DNA of 64,000 bases from Eubacterium sp. AF16-48 (GCF_003479405.1 NZ_QUHB01000003.1:37954-101953), one strand, 5' to 3'; positions 35,945 to 45,166 are shown, counted from the stretch's first letter. A program made the numbers and translations. Notes: a model not told the origin generated them from the letters alone.

Positions 35945-37246
35945 ATGAAGAAAATTATAGCATTAGTAATGGCAGTAACCATGGTAGCAGCAATGATGGT
36001 TGGCTGTGGAAGTTCATCTAAGTCAGATGACAGCGCTAAAGGAAACGGAGAGGTAACAATTAAGTTTGGAATACATGTTGCTGATCCAAAAACACAGGAG
36101 ACAGTTACATACAAAATTGTTCAGGAATTTAACAAAAAGTATTCAGGAAAGTACAAAGTTGAATTTGAAGCAGCAGACACGGAAGCACATTTAAAGAATC
36201 TGAAGCTTGAAGCTTCAAGTGGAAAATTACCTGAAATATTCTGGTTGGATGCATCACAGACCTCTGAATATAATGAGGGTGGGTATTTACTTGATTTATC
36301 AGACTTTTTAAAAGAATACACTAGTACAGATTCAGCTCTTGATGCAAGTGTTAAGGAAGCATTTAAGGATGGAATCCAGTACGGACTTCCATATCAGTGT
36401 AATGTTGAAGGCTTCTTCTACAATAAAGAAGTTGCAAAAAAGTTAGGAGTTGAAATTAAGAACGGAACAACTTTTGACGAATTACTTGATATTGTAAAGA
36501 AATGTAATGACAAAGGAATTACAGCAATTGCTCAGGGAAATAAAAACAGCTCATATGCAATCTGGGGTTATCTTGCAATGTTAGACCGTTACGGATACTC
36601 AGATTACATTAATGATATTCTTGATGGCAAGAAGAAATTTAACAATGACGATTTACTTAAATGTTTTGAAAAGTTACAGAGTCTTGCAAAGGCAGGAGCA
36701 TTTGCAAAGAACATGGCAACCCAGGAATACTTTGATGCAAAGAATACATTTGAGTCAGGCAAGGCACTTTTATTCAATTCAGGTGCATGGGATAGTGCAG
36801 AGTTAGATGAAAAGATGGGCGACAAAGTTGGCTTCTGGTGGGGACCTACATTCTCAGACAGCAGCTACGAACAAAAGGCAGCTATGAAAGTACCATCAAA
36901 TCCTATTTGTGTAAGCTCAAAGGTAGCAGATGATAGTGGAAAGAAAGAAGCGGTTTATAAGTTCCTTGAATATTACTATGGCGAAGAAGCAGCAAAGATG
37001 TCATATGAAGGCTCTGTATTCCCTGCAACAAACTATACAGGAATTGAAGTGGCAGATGCACAGCATACATTAAATGAGGTAGTGAAATCAATCAATGAAG
37101 GATGGGCAAGCCCTGCAAAACAGCCGGATTTGATGCTTTCATCATCTGTTCAGAGTCAGTTATATGATTCAATTTTTGGTGTAATTACAGGTAACTATGA
37201 ACCAAAGGATGCCCTTGCAAAAATTGATGAGAAAATGAACTATTAA
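35945..37246 (+). CDS. ABC transporter sugar-binding lipoprotein (family 1)
   Basis: Protein of 433 residues. The lipoprotein signal ends MMVGCGSS, with Cys22 the lipid site. The mature part is a MalE/MsmE-type binding protein (ITIKFGIHVADPKTQ region, FYNKEVAKKLGVE, YAIWGYLAMLDRYG, GKALLFNSGAWD). It has AAAGGAGG before the ATG and is the first gene of the operon. With GH172 and GH32 downstream its ligand is probably a small fructoside (inference). Confidence 0.9.
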   Translation: MKKIIALVMAVTMVAAMMVGCGSSSKSDDSAKGNGEVTIKFGIHVADPKTQETVTYKIVQEFNKKYSGKYKVEFEAADTEAHLKNLKLEASSGKLPEIFWLDASQTSEYNEGGYLLDLSDFLKEYTSTDSALDASVKEAFKDGIQYGLPYQCNVEGFFYNKEVAKKLGVEIKNGTTFDELLDIVKKCNDKGITAIAQGNKNSSYAIWGYLAMLDRYGYSDYINDILDGKKKFNNDDLLKCFEKLQSLAKAGAFAKNMATQEYFDAKNTFESGKALLFNSGAWDSAELDEKMGDKVGFWWGPTFSDSSYEQKAAMKVPSNPICVSSKVADDSGKKEAVYKFLEYYYGEEAAKMSYEGSVFPATNYTGIEVADAQHTLNEVVKSINEGWASPAKQPDLMLSSSVQSQLYDSIFGVITGNYEPKDALAKIDEKMNY

Positions 37247-37272
37247 AATTCTTTAATATTATTATAATTAGA

Positions 37273-37321
37273 TTCTCCTCTTCCCCACATTTCACAACGG
37301 AATGTGGGCGAGGAAGGAGAA
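37273..37321 (+). other. Intercistronic hairpin between binding-protein and permease genes
   Basis: CCCACATT and AATGTGGG form the inner stem, extended by TCCTC/GAGGA and TTCTCCT/AGGAGAA. No T run follows. Such hairpins after binding-protein genes commonly stabilise the upstream message and set a high ratio of binding protein to permease. Confidence 0.65.
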
Positions 37322-37345
37322 TGTTGGGAGAAAGGAGGCAAAGAC

Positions 37346-38224
37346 GTGTCTTGGTTGAGTAAAAAGAGATATTTAATAGGACTGCTGTTGCCTACATTAA
37401 TAATTTATACAGTGTATATTATTGCACCGATAATAATGGCTATAGGATATAGTTTCACAAAATATTCCGGAATAGGAAAAGCAACGTTTAACGGGCTAAC
37501 AAATTATAAAAGACTTTTGCAGGATGATACATTATGGATTTCATTTAAAAATACAATGATTATATTTGGTGTGGCATTTGTGCTGTTGCTGGTGGGAGCA
37601 TTTTTTGTGGCATTGCTTTTAAATAATCACTTAAAGTTTGTTGACACATCTAAGGCATTGATATTTTCTCCGGCAATTATAGCACCTATTATAGTTGGTA
37701 TTATATGGGTTTATATATTAGATCCTCATGTTGGTTTAATAAATGGTATTTTAGATGCCATTGGATTACCGGGACTTAAACAGACATGGATTGGGGGAAA
37801 TAAACTCACCCCTTATTGTATCGGATTTATATATTTCTGGCAGCAACTGGGATACCTTACCACAATATATATAACAGGACTTAGAATGATTCCAGGCGAT
37901 GTAATAGAAGCAGTTAAGATTGACGGTGCTTCTTCATGGCAGCAGCTTAGATATGTAACAATACCTATGATGAAATCTACCATATCAACAGTTGCCGTAT
38001 TACTTATAACAGGAATATTTAAAATATTTGAAATTGTACAGCAGACTACAGGCGGTGGCCCGAACCATATGTCAGAAACATTAGTTACATACAGCTATTC
38101 AACAACTTTTGGAAATGGTGAATATGGATATGGAATGTCTCTGGCAACAATAACATTTATTATTTCTCTTATAATAATGTTTGTATTCCAGTTTTTAATG
38201 AGAGAAAGAGACAAGGAGGCATAA
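37346..38224 (+). CDS. ABC sugar transporter permease (MalF/UgpA type)
   Basis: A GTG start at 37346 is chosen because AAAGGAGG ends seven bases before it; an ATG at 37304 in frame lies inside the hairpin. The 292-residue product has six hydrophobic helices and the EAA loop VIEAVKIDGASSWQQLRYVTIPMM that contacts the ATPase. The ATPase gene is absent from the locus, so a shared MsmK-like subunit encoded elsewhere is expected. Confidence 0.88.
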   Translation: MSWLSKKRYLIGLLLPTLIIYTVYIIAPIIMAIGYSFTKYSGIGKATFNGLTNYKRLLQDDTLWISFKNTMIIFGVAFVLLLVGAFFVALLLNNHLKFVDTSKALIFSPAIIAPIIVGIIWVYILDPHVGLINGILDAIGLPGLKQTWIGGNKLTPYCIGFIYFWQQLGYLTTIYITGLRMIPGDVIEAVKIDGASSWQQLRYVTIPMMKSTISTVAVLLITGIFKIFEIVQQTTGGGPNHMSETLVTYSYSTTFGNGEYGYGMSLATITFIISLIIMFVFQFLMRERDKEA

Positions 38225-38228
38225 AGAT

Positions 38229-39056
38229 ATGATTAATAAAAAGAAAAAAATCGCAATGTACATTGTTATGGCATTAATCACACTTATAATTGTGTTTCCT
38301 TTTATATGGATGGTTTTGCTATCCTTTAAAACTAACTCAGATATTATGTCAAATCCCCTGGCATTACCAAAGAGTTTTAACTTAGAAAATTTCAAGCATG
38401 CCCTGGAGGTGCTTGATTACCCAAGATTGTATGGTAACACATTCTTTGTATGTATCATATCAATCGTAGTAGAATTAGTAATTACCTTTTTAAGTGCATT
38501 TGTTTTAGCAAGAATGCAGATGAATGAGAAAATCAGAAAGGCAGTTTACAGTTATCTGATTTTAGGATTGGCAATATCTCCATTTATATTGCTTTTCCCG
38601 GTATATAAAATAAATGTATTTTTTGGATTAAGCGGAAAGGTAGGATTGGTTCTTCCATACATAGCTACATCAATATCCTTTAATACCTTACTTTTAGTTG
38701 GTTATTTAAAATCCCTTCCAAGTGAAATTGATGAGGCAGCAGTAATGGACGGATGTAATTTGAGGCAGTTAATTATTAAAGTAATTTTACCAATGACAAA
38801 GCCGGTAATAGCCACTGTTGTAATATTTAATGTTCTTTATATCTGGAATGAGTATCCGTTTGCATCGGTTATCTTAAGAGATGCATCAGATTATACGTTA
38901 TCCATGGGAGCATCATTCTTTAAAGGTACATACACAGTAGATTACGGCGGAATTATAGCTTCAAGTATTATGATAATCGTACCTGAATTAATATTCTATG
39001 GATTATTCCAGAAGAACATCGTAGAAGGTATGACGGCAGGCGCAGTAAAAGGTTAA
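38229..39056 (+). CDS. ABC sugar transporter permease (MalG/UgpE type)
   Basis: Protein of 275 residues with six hydrophobic helices and the EAA loop EIDEAAVMDGCNLRQLIIKV. AAGGAGG at the end of the preceding permease gene serves as its ribosome site; only four bases lie between the two genes. It forms the membrane channel with the first permease. Confidence 0.9.
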   Translation: MINKKKKIAMYIVMALITLIIVFPFIWMVLLSFKTNSDIMSNPLALPKSFNLENFKHALEVLDYPRLYGNTFFVCIISIVVELVITFLSAFVLARMQMNEKIRKAVYSYLILGLAISPFILLFPVYKINVFFGLSGKVGLVLPYIATSISFNTLLLVGYLKSLPSEIDEAAVMDGCNLRQLIIKVILPMTKPVIATVVIFNVLYIWNEYPFASVILRDASDYTLSMGASFFKGTYTVDYGGIIASSIMIIVPELIFYGLFQKNIVEGMTAGAVKG

Positions 39057-39071
39057 AGAGAGGAGAAAAAA

Positions 39072-40418
39072 ATGAGCAGCGTATCAGGATTATTTAAAGA
39101 TTTAACATCAGTAAAGAAGGCAAGAAACGGAAGACTTGCAAGTTGGGATCAGAGAGGAAAAAATCAGGATTATTGGGAAATACCTGCAGGTGAATCAATT
39201 ACATTAGGGGAAGTAGAAGGTCCCGGATGTATTACACATATATGGATGACATCTTCATGTAGAAGAGTAAAGGCACCTAGTATACTTGATCCGGTTTTAA
39301 ATGCATCAGCAGCACCGGTAATGGAAATTGCACCACCTCTTGGCGTAATATGGGATGATTATGATCCATATTACTATAGAAAAGTATTAATTAAAATGAC
39401 ATGGGATGATCAGGAAAATCCAAGTGTATATGTACCTTTTGGAGACTTCTTCTGTATAGGAAACTGCTATCCGGGCAATTTCTCATCATTACCTTTTAAT
39501 GTATCATTAAAACCGGAAGAGGCAGGAAGATATGGAGCACCTTGCTCAGTATCATGTTACTTCCCAATGCCATTTAACAAAAAGGCAAAAATTGAAATTA
39601 TAAACGAAAATGAATTACCGTTTATTCTTTATTTTAATATTGATTATGAAATGTATAAGGAACCTCTTGATGAGGAAACAGCTTACTTCCATGCATGCTG
39701 GCATAGAGAGAACCCTTGCAAAGGCTGGGGACCTGAGTTACAGGTAAACTCACCGGAAGTAAACAATGTTACAAATTATAAAGGTGAAAACAACTACGTT
39801 TTGTTAGATGTAAAAGGAAAAGGACATTATGTAGGATGCAACCTTACGGTAAAACACTTCCAGGGAAGCTGGTGGGGCGAAGGAAATGATATGTTTTTTA
39901 TAGATGGAGAAGAATATCCTAGCCTTAACGGAACCGGAACGGAAGATTACTTTAACCATGCATGGGGAATGCAGAGAAATGCATATCCGTTCTTTGGAAC
40001 AATAGTTCATGAAGGAGATACTGACGGATTCCAGGTATCTTACAGATTCCATATTACTGACCCTGTAAGATTTGAAAATAGTCTTAAAGTTACTATTGAG
40101 CATGGACATGCAAACCATCTTTCAGATGACTGGAGTTCAACAGCTTACTGGTATCAGGTACTTCCAACAACAATGAAAATGGAAATGCCACCGGTGGAAG
40201 ACAGACTTCCTGTAGTACCGGTACTTCCTGAAAGAAAGTTAGAAAAGCCTGAACTTACCGAGGAAATGAAGGCAGCTATAGAAAGCTACGAAAAACGTTG
40301 GGAAGTATACAAGCCGGCAAGAGATGAGCAGTTTAGAATTAAGGAAGCAAAGGCAAGACGTGAGTCAAAACTTAATACTGAATTTGCAAAGAAACTAAGA
40401 GACGAATACGACAAATAA
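39072..40418 (+). CDS. GH172 (DUF2961) enzyme, likely acting on alpha-D-fructofuranosides or difructose dianhydride
   Basis: Protein of 448 residues with no signal peptide, so cytosolic. It has the DUF2961/GH172 double jelly-roll marks: GPGCITHIWMTS near residue 52, WWGEGNDMFFIDGE and GTGTEDYFNHAWG. The two glutamates in these motifs are residues 270 and 291, which are the numbers I recall for the catalytic pair of the characterised bifidobacterial alpha-FFase1 (difructose dianhydride I synthase/hydrolase). Other GH172 members act on D-arabinofuranosides. The neighbouring GH32 beta-fructosidase and fructokinase favour a fructose substrate here. Linkage is unproven. GH172 enzymes are usually multimeric. 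Confidence 0.85.
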   Translation: MSSVSGLFKDLTSVKKARNGRLASWDQRGKNQDYWEIPAGESITLGEVEGPGCITHIWMTSSCRRVKAPSILDPVLNASAAPVMEIAPPLGVIWDDYDPYYYRKVLIKMTWDDQENPSVYVPFGDFFCIGNCYPGNFSSLPFNVSLKPEEAGRYGAPCSVSCYFPMPFNKKAKIEIINENELPFILYFNIDYEMYKEPLDEETAYFHACWHRENPCKGWGPELQVNSPEVNNVTNYKGENNYVLLDVKGKGHYVGCNLTVKHFQGSWWGEGNDMFFIDGEEYPSLNGTGTEDYFNHAWGMQRNAYPFFGTIVHEGDTDGFQVSYRFHITDPVRFENSLKVTIEHGHANHLSDDWSSTAYWYQVLPTTMKMEMPPVEDRLPVVPVLPERKLEKPELTEEMKAAIESYEKRWEVYKPARDEQFRIKEAKARRESKLNTEFAKKLRDEYDK

Positions 40419-40437
40419 TCATACAGGAGGAAACCAA

Positions 40438-40458
40438 ATGAACGAAGTTCATTTATAA
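40438..40458 (+). other. Minimal ORF with its own ribosome site between GH172 and GH32 genes
   Basis: AGGAGG is followed seven bases later by ATG and five sense codons (MNEVHL with the Met) then TAA. GAAC-GAA-GTTC inside it forms a small hairpin. The next 70 bp lead to the GH32 ribosome site. It may be a decayed gene start or a translational leader. Confidence 0.4.
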
Positions 40459-40529
40459 AAATGTTTCCGACGAAATGCCACCGACCGAAGGGAGGGGGCA
40501 ATACATATTGATTAGGAGGAAAATATATC

Positions 40530-42014
40530 ATGTCACAGGAATTGTTAAATGAGAATATAAAAAAGGCTCAGGAAGAAATTGAGAAAACAAAAGATAAAGT
40601 GTCTGAAGGAAAAATGAGACAAAATTATCATTTTATGGCACAACAGGGCTGGATTAATGATCCAAATGGTCTGATATATTATAAGAATAAATATCACTTT
40701 TTCTATCAATACAATCCTTATGATGCGTATTGGGGAGCAATGCACTGGGGACACGCCATTAGCGACGATATGCTACACTGGGAGTATCTCCCGGTGGCAT
40801 TGGCTCCAAGCGAACCATATGACAATCATAAGGAAGGTGGATGCTTTTCTGGAAGTGCCATTGAACATGATGGAAAGCTATACCTTGTATATACAGGAAC
40901 AACAAACTATGGAGACGGATTTATCCAGTCACAGTGTCTGGCATACAGCGAGGATGGTGTTCATTTTGAAAAATATGAAAATAATCCTATTATTCCACAC
41001 CCGCCGGAAGGCTATGATGAAAGTAATTTTAGAGATCCTAAGGTTTGGAAACATGGTGATTACTTATATTTAGTTTGTGGTTCTAAGAAAAATAATTTGG
41101 CAAGTGCCCTGTTATATCGGTCTAAGGATTTAAAAAACTGGGAGTTTTTCAATGTTCTTGCAGAGAGCAGAGGAGAGTTCGGTTATATGTGGGAATGTCC
41201 CGACTTTTATGAAATAGGAGATAAACACGTACTTATGTTTTCTCCTATGGGAATAAATGAGAGAACATCAGTGTACTTAGTAGGAGACATGAATTATGAC
41301 ACGGGAAAATTTACATATACCAATGTAGGTCAGATTGACTATGGATTTGACTATTATGCTCCTCAGTCATTTTTAGACAATAAAGGCAGAAGAATTATTG
41401 TAGGCTGGGCAAATGCCTGGGACTGGATGCCATGGTGGAAAGATTGGGGTCCAAGCTTTAAGGAAGGCTGGTGCGGATTCTTTGACTTACCAAGAGAGGT
41501 GGTTTTGTGTCCGGATAATACCCTTAAGTTTGTTCCAATAAAGGAAATTGAAAATATACGAAAAGAAGAAAAGTGTATTAAAGAGATATCTGTAACTAAG
41601 GAGGAACAGTTTAATTGTATAGAAAGTGACTGCTTTGAAATGGAAATGGATATTGATTTGGAAAGTACCACAGCAGATAAATTTTCATTGCTTTTAAGAT
41701 GCAATGAAAACAACAAAACAAAAGTAACTTTCGATTTAAAACATCAGATGCTATATTTTGACAGAAACAATTCTGATAACTGGAGTGAAGGCATTGCCCG
41801 AGGACCGTTGATTTTAAAGGACAAAAAGAACATGAAAATAAGGGCTTTTGTGGATAAAAGTTCTATTGAAGTGTATACGGATGACTATAAAACCAACTGT
41901 AGCTGCAATGTTTTTGCAGACAGCAGTCAGACAGGCAACTATATTGTGACTGATGAGGGATGTCTTAATATTAGGGAAATAAAGATGTGGGAGTTGAAAG
42001 AAACCATTAAATAG
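40530..42014 (+). CDS. GH32 beta-fructosidase (sucrose/sucrose-6-phosphate hydrolase type)
   Basis: Protein of 494 residues, cytosolic. The five-blade propeller motifs are present: WINDPNG with Asp44 as nucleophile, RDP at 168-170 as transition-state stabiliser, and WECPDF with Glu222 as acid/base. The C-terminal beta-sandwich ends with the usual SSIEVYTDD block. Family members release terminal beta-fructose from sucrose, kestose, inulin- or levan-oligosaccharides. With no PTS component nearby and an ABC importer in the operon, an unphosphorylated fructoside is the likely substrate. Ribosome site AGGAGG. Confidence 0.92.
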   Translation: MSQELLNENIKKAQEEIEKTKDKVSEGKMRQNYHFMAQQGWINDPNGLIYYKNKYHFFYQYNPYDAYWGAMHWGHAISDDMLHWEYLPVALAPSEPYDNHKEGGCFSGSAIEHDGKLYLVYTGTTNYGDGFIQSQCLAYSEDGVHFEKYENNPIIPHPPEGYDESNFRDPKVWKHGDYLYLVCGSKKNNLASALLYRSKDLKNWEFFNVLAESRGEFGYMWECPDFYEIGDKHVLMFSPMGINERTSVYLVGDMNYDTGKFTYTNVGQIDYGFDYYAPQSFLDNKGRRIIVGWANAWDWMPWWKDWGPSFKEGWCGFFDLPREVVLCPDNTLKFVPIKEIENIRKEEKCIKEISVTKEEQFNCIESDCFEMEMDIDLESTTADKFSLLLRCNENNKTKVTFDLKHQMLYFDRNNSDNWSEGIARGPLILKDKKNMKIRAFVDKSSIEVYTDDYKTNCSCNVFADSSQTGNYIVTDEGCLNIREIKMWELKETIK

Positions 42015-42041
42015 ATGGAGACAATATAAGGAGGATTTGAT

Positions 42042-43004
42042 ATGAGTAAAATTGATGTTACCGCAATGGGTGAACTGCTTATAGATTTTACTGAAAATGG
42101 AATAAGTAATCAGGGAAACCCGTTGTTAGAAGCAAATCCCGGAGGAGCACCATGTAACGTATTGTCAATGCTTACTAACCTGGGGCATTCAACAGCCTTT
42201 ATAGGAAAAGTAGGGGACGATATATTTGGAGAAATGCTTAAAGAAAGAGTTTCAGGACTGAATATTAATATAGAAAATCTTGTAGTGGATAAGGAAGTTA
42301 ATACTACATTAGCTTTTGTACATACGGCAGAAGATGGAGACAGAAGCTTTTCATTTTACAGAAATCCGGGAGCGGATATGATGCTTAGGGCAGATGAAGT
42401 TAATTCAGAATTAATAGAAAATTCTAAGATATTTCACTTTGGCACTTTATCCATGACTCATCAGGGTGTAAGAGAGGCAACCATCAAGGCATTAGAGGTG
42501 GCAAAAAAAAGCGGATGTATAATCTCCTTTGACCCTAATATAAGGGAGCCTTTATGGGATAACATGGAAAATGCCCGCACTCAGGTTAAAAAAGGCTTAG
42601 AATATTGTAATATTCTAAAAATATCTGATAATGAGATACAATGGCTTACAGGAGAGGAAGATTATTCTGACGGTGTACAGAAAATCAGGGAAAAATATGA
42701 CATAGATCTTATATTAGTGTCTATGGGAAAAGAAGGCAGCAGGGCTTATTATAACGGTATGGTAGTGGAAGCAAATCCGTTTTTAACAAAAGATACCATT
42801 GAAACTACCGGAGCCGGTGACACTTTTACAGGCTGCATACTTCATTATATTTTAAATAAAGGTCTTGATAATTTAGACACCTATAACCTTCGGGAAATGC
42901 TTAATTTTGCAAATGCGGCAGCTTCTATAATTACCACAAGAAAAGGAGCATTGTGTGTAATGCCAACAAAGGAAGAAATAGAAGAATTATTACACAGCAG
43001 ATAA
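42042..43004 (+). CDS. PfkB-family fructokinase
   Basis: Protein of 320 residues, ribokinase fold. It opens with DVTAMGELLIDF, contains NPGGAPCNVLSML, and has the anion-hole motif TTGAGDTFTGC with catalytic Asp260. By context it phosphorylates fructose released by the GH32 and GH172 enzymes to fructose 6-phosphate. It starts 27 bp after the GH32 gene with AAGGAGG. Confidence 0.88.
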   Translation: MSKIDVTAMGELLIDFTENGISNQGNPLLEANPGGAPCNVLSMLTNLGHSTAFIGKVGDDIFGEMLKERVSGLNINIENLVVDKEVNTTLAFVHTAEDGDRSFSFYRNPGADMMLRADEVNSELIENSKIFHFGTLSMTHQGVREATIKALEVAKKSGCIISFDPNIREPLWDNMENARTQVKKGLEYCNILKISDNEIQWLTGEEDYSDGVQKIREKYDIDLILVSMGKEGSRAYYNGMVVEANPFLTKDTIETTGAGDTFTGCILHYILNKGLDNLDTYNLREMLNFANAAASIITTRKGALCVMPTKEEIEELLHSR

Positions 43005-43103
43005 AAAGAAAAGTACCGGATGTTGTACTTGCAAACTAAAAAACAGTGGAAATAATAACCAATGCATGATATTCTATAAACAGATTTAATCGGGAGGTAG
43101 AAT

Positions 43104-44096
43104 ATGGCAAAGGGGTCTAATCAGAAGCTTAAACTAATGTATTTGTTTAAGATTCTAATGGAAAATACAGATGAAACTCATTCTATAAGTATGTCGGATA
43201 TTCTTTTAAAATTAAAGGATTATGGCATTACGGCAGAAAGAAAAAGCATTTATAATGATTTAGAGAGTCTTAGACAATACGGAGTGGACATTGTTGGAGT
43301 ACAAAGGGACAGAACCTATTATTATAATGTGGCAAACCGTCAGTTTGAATTGGCGGAGTTGAAACTATTAGTGGATTCTGTTCAGTCGGCAAAGTTTCTT
43401 ACAACAAAGAAGTCCAATGAACTCATTAAGAAAATAGAAGGTCTTGCCAGTAAATATGAGGCATCTAAGCTTCAACGTCAGGTGTATGTGACAAAGCGGG
43501 TTAAGACTATGAATGAGAGTATTTATTATAACGTTGACAACATACATACGGCGATTGCAGGAAACAGGCAGATTAGATTTCAGTATTTTCAGTGGAATAT
43601 TAAAAAGGAAATGGAATTAAGGCATAATGGCGAGTATTACAGGGTAAGCCCTTGGGCATTATCCTGGGATGATGAAAACTATTACCTTGTGGCATATGAT
43701 GATACTGAAAAAATAATTAAGCATTTCAGAGTGGATAAAATGTTGCATATAGAAATTACTGAGGATAAACGTGAAGGAAAAGAGTGCTTCAGTGAATTCG
43801 ATATGGCTGTGTATGCCAGAAAAGTTTTTGGAATGTACAGTGGGAAGGAAGAACGGGTAAAAATCCACTGCGAAAATGCATTAGCAGGTGTAATAATCGA
43901 CAGATTTGGCAAAGACATAATTATAGTGCCTGATGGAGATGAACATTTTAATGTAAATGTTAATGTGGTAGTAAGTAAACAGTTTATTCATTGGATAATG
44001 GCATTAGGAGATGGGGCAACCATTGTTTCGCCACAGTATGTGGTGGATGATGTTAAAGAGGAAATAAAAAGACTTTGTGGACAATATAATGTGTAA
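43104..44096 (+). CDS. WYL-domain transcriptional regulator
   Basis: Protein of 330 residues. The N-terminal winged helix-turn-helix (about 1-75) is followed by the WYL domain with YRVSPWALSWDDENYYLVAYD and KIIKHFRVDKM, and a C-terminal WCX part. WYL proteins are ligand-responsive DNA- or RNA-binding regulators. It lies 99 bp after the fructokinase gene and could be in the operon or separate; no strong promoter is seen in the gap, though AAGTAC/GTACTT forms a weak hairpin there. Confidence 0.85.
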   Translation: MAKGSNQKLKLMYLFKILMENTDETHSISMSDILLKLKDYGITAERKSIYNDLESLRQYGVDIVGVQRDRTYYYNVANRQFELAELKLLVDSVQSAKFLTTKKSNELIKKIEGLASKYEASKLQRQVYVTKRVKTMNESIYYNVDNIHTAIAGNRQIRFQYFQWNIKKEMELRHNGEYYRVSPWALSWDDENYYLVAYDDTEKIIKHFRVDKMLHIEITEDKREGKECFSEFDMAVYARKVFGMYSGKEERVKIHCENALAGVIIDRFGKDIIIVPDGDEHFNVNVNVVVSKQFIHWIMALGDGATIVSPQYVVDDVKEEIKRLCGQYNV

Positions 44097-44116
44097 ATAA
44101 TTTAATGACAGGAAAT

Positions 44117-44167
44117 AATCCTTCTAAAGCGTGTAGATTAAATCTAGGTGCTTTAGGAGGATTTTTT
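44117..44167 (+). terminator. Terminator hairpin, first copy of a repeated element; its 3' arm holds a ribosome site
   Basis: A 14-bp stem (44117-44130 with 44150-44163, one wobble) encloses an inner TAGATT/AATCTA stem and ends in a T run. The 3' arm contains AGGAGG, seven bases before the ATG of the next small ORF. A second copy at 45114-45166 has the same structure with paired base changes. Confidence 0.75.
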
Positions 44168-44350
44168 ATGCGAATTGAGGTGACTCCTCAAATTGAAGGG
44201 GATGAATCTAATTGGACAAATGTATATACGAATATGATTGTAAATTATAACATAGACAAAGAAGAGCATATGAATATTTCAGAGTTATCAATGTTGCCTA
44301 TAGATGATGAAAAGGGTGTTAAGGAAGTAATAGACTTTATGGTTAAATAG
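44168..44350 (+). CDS. Hypothetical small acidic protein (60 residues)
   Basis: Starts at ATG 44168 behind AGGAGG, which is part of the terminator stem. The product is acidic, without signal peptide or membrane segment, and contains Asn-rich NWTNVYTNMIVNYNID followed by a short C-terminal helix. No family recognised. If real, it is expressed only on transcripts that pass the hairpin. Confidence 0.4.
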   Translation: MRIEVTPQIEGDESNWTNVYTNMIVNYNIDKEEHMNISELSMLPIDDEKGVKEVIDFMVK

Positions 44351-44375
44351 GAGAAGATTCTTAATTGAAAACATA

Positions 44376-44404
44376 TTGACAGCAAAAAATAAGCACGTTA
44401 CAAT
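44376..44404 (+). promoter_or_regulatory. Promoter of the 172-residue protein gene
   Basis: TTGACA (44376-44381), 17 bp, TACAAT (44399-44404); near-consensus and 72 bp before the start codon. Confidence 0.7.
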
Positions 44405-44475
44405 GTAAATACGATGACAATGTGATGAACAGCACGGGAAAGAAGAAATAGTTGAAAAGCGATAGGAGGTATGTT

Positions 44476-44994
44476 ATGAAAAAAGTAGTAGTTAGTATGG
44501 TAGGCGTATGTTTGGTATCTTCGTTATTGTTTTTTACTTACAATAATGCAGAAGGAAACATAAGAAAAGGCTATAAAAAGCCCATAACAGTAAAGGAACA
44601 AAAACAGGAGATTGAATCACTGAGGAATAAGGCACAAGATATATTGAGCAAAAAAGGACTTAGTGATGAAGATGCAAAAGAATATAATAAAACTATAGAG
44701 GAATTAGGAAATAAGCAAATTGAATATGGCCTATTTGATTATAAGGAAGAGCTGAATGCAAGAATTTCAACAATAGAAGTTGCAATATCAGATATGGAAA
44801 GAGAAATGTCGGAAGGTTCAATGCCAAAGGATAAGATTCCGGATGCAGAGTATAGAATTAAAAAATTAACACCTGTATTAGATAAGTATAAGGGAATATT
44901 AAAGGAGGCAGAGAACAGGAAAGATTACAATTATGAAGAACTTAGTAATCAGTTTAATGATGAAATTGAGAAAGTATATAGTGAAATAAATTAG
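44476..44994 (+). CDS. Hypothetical exported or membrane-anchored coiled-coil protein
   Basis: Start at 44476, with AGGAGG eight bases before. The 172-residue product has an N-terminal hydrophobic helix (about residues 4-22) that could be a signal anchor. A highly charged helical region follows, with heptad character over about 40-165. No lipobox Cys is at the right place. No family recognised. It has its own strong promoter and is followed by two hairpins. Confidence 0.6.
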   Translation: MKKVVVSMVGVCLVSSLLFFTYNNAEGNIRKGYKKPITVKEQKQEIESLRNKAQDILSKKGLSDEDAKEYNKTIEELGNKQIEYGLFDYKEELNARISTIEVAISDMEREMSEGSMPKDKIPDAEYRIKKLTPVLDKYKGILKEAENRKDYNYEELSNQFNDEIEKVYSEIN

Positions 44995-45033
44995 TTTTTT
45001 GAAAATACACAAATTATAATAATGATATATAAG

Positions 45034-45096
45034 ATAATAAGCTATTGATGGAGTAAAATGTATGTCTTAAAAGATTCTTCGTCAATAGCTTATTAT
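45034..45096 (+). terminator. Long-stem hairpin after the coiled-coil protein gene
   Basis: A perfect 15-bp stem (45034-45048 with 45082-45096) closes a 33-base loop and is followed by an AT-rich stretch with TTTT. Probably part of the transcription end of the preceding gene. Confidence 0.6.
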
Positions 45097-45113
45097 ATAT
45101 TTTAATAGAAAAA

Positions 45114-45166
45114 AATCCGTCTAAGGCATATAGATAAAATCTACGTGCTTTAGATGGATTTTTTTT
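45114..45166 (+). terminator. Terminator hairpin, second copy of the repeated element
   Basis: A 14-bp stem (45114-45127 with 45147-45160) with inner TAGAT/ATCTA and at least eight T after it. Closely similar to 44117-44167. From 45167 to 45354 I see no gene or known motif. Confidence 0.8.
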
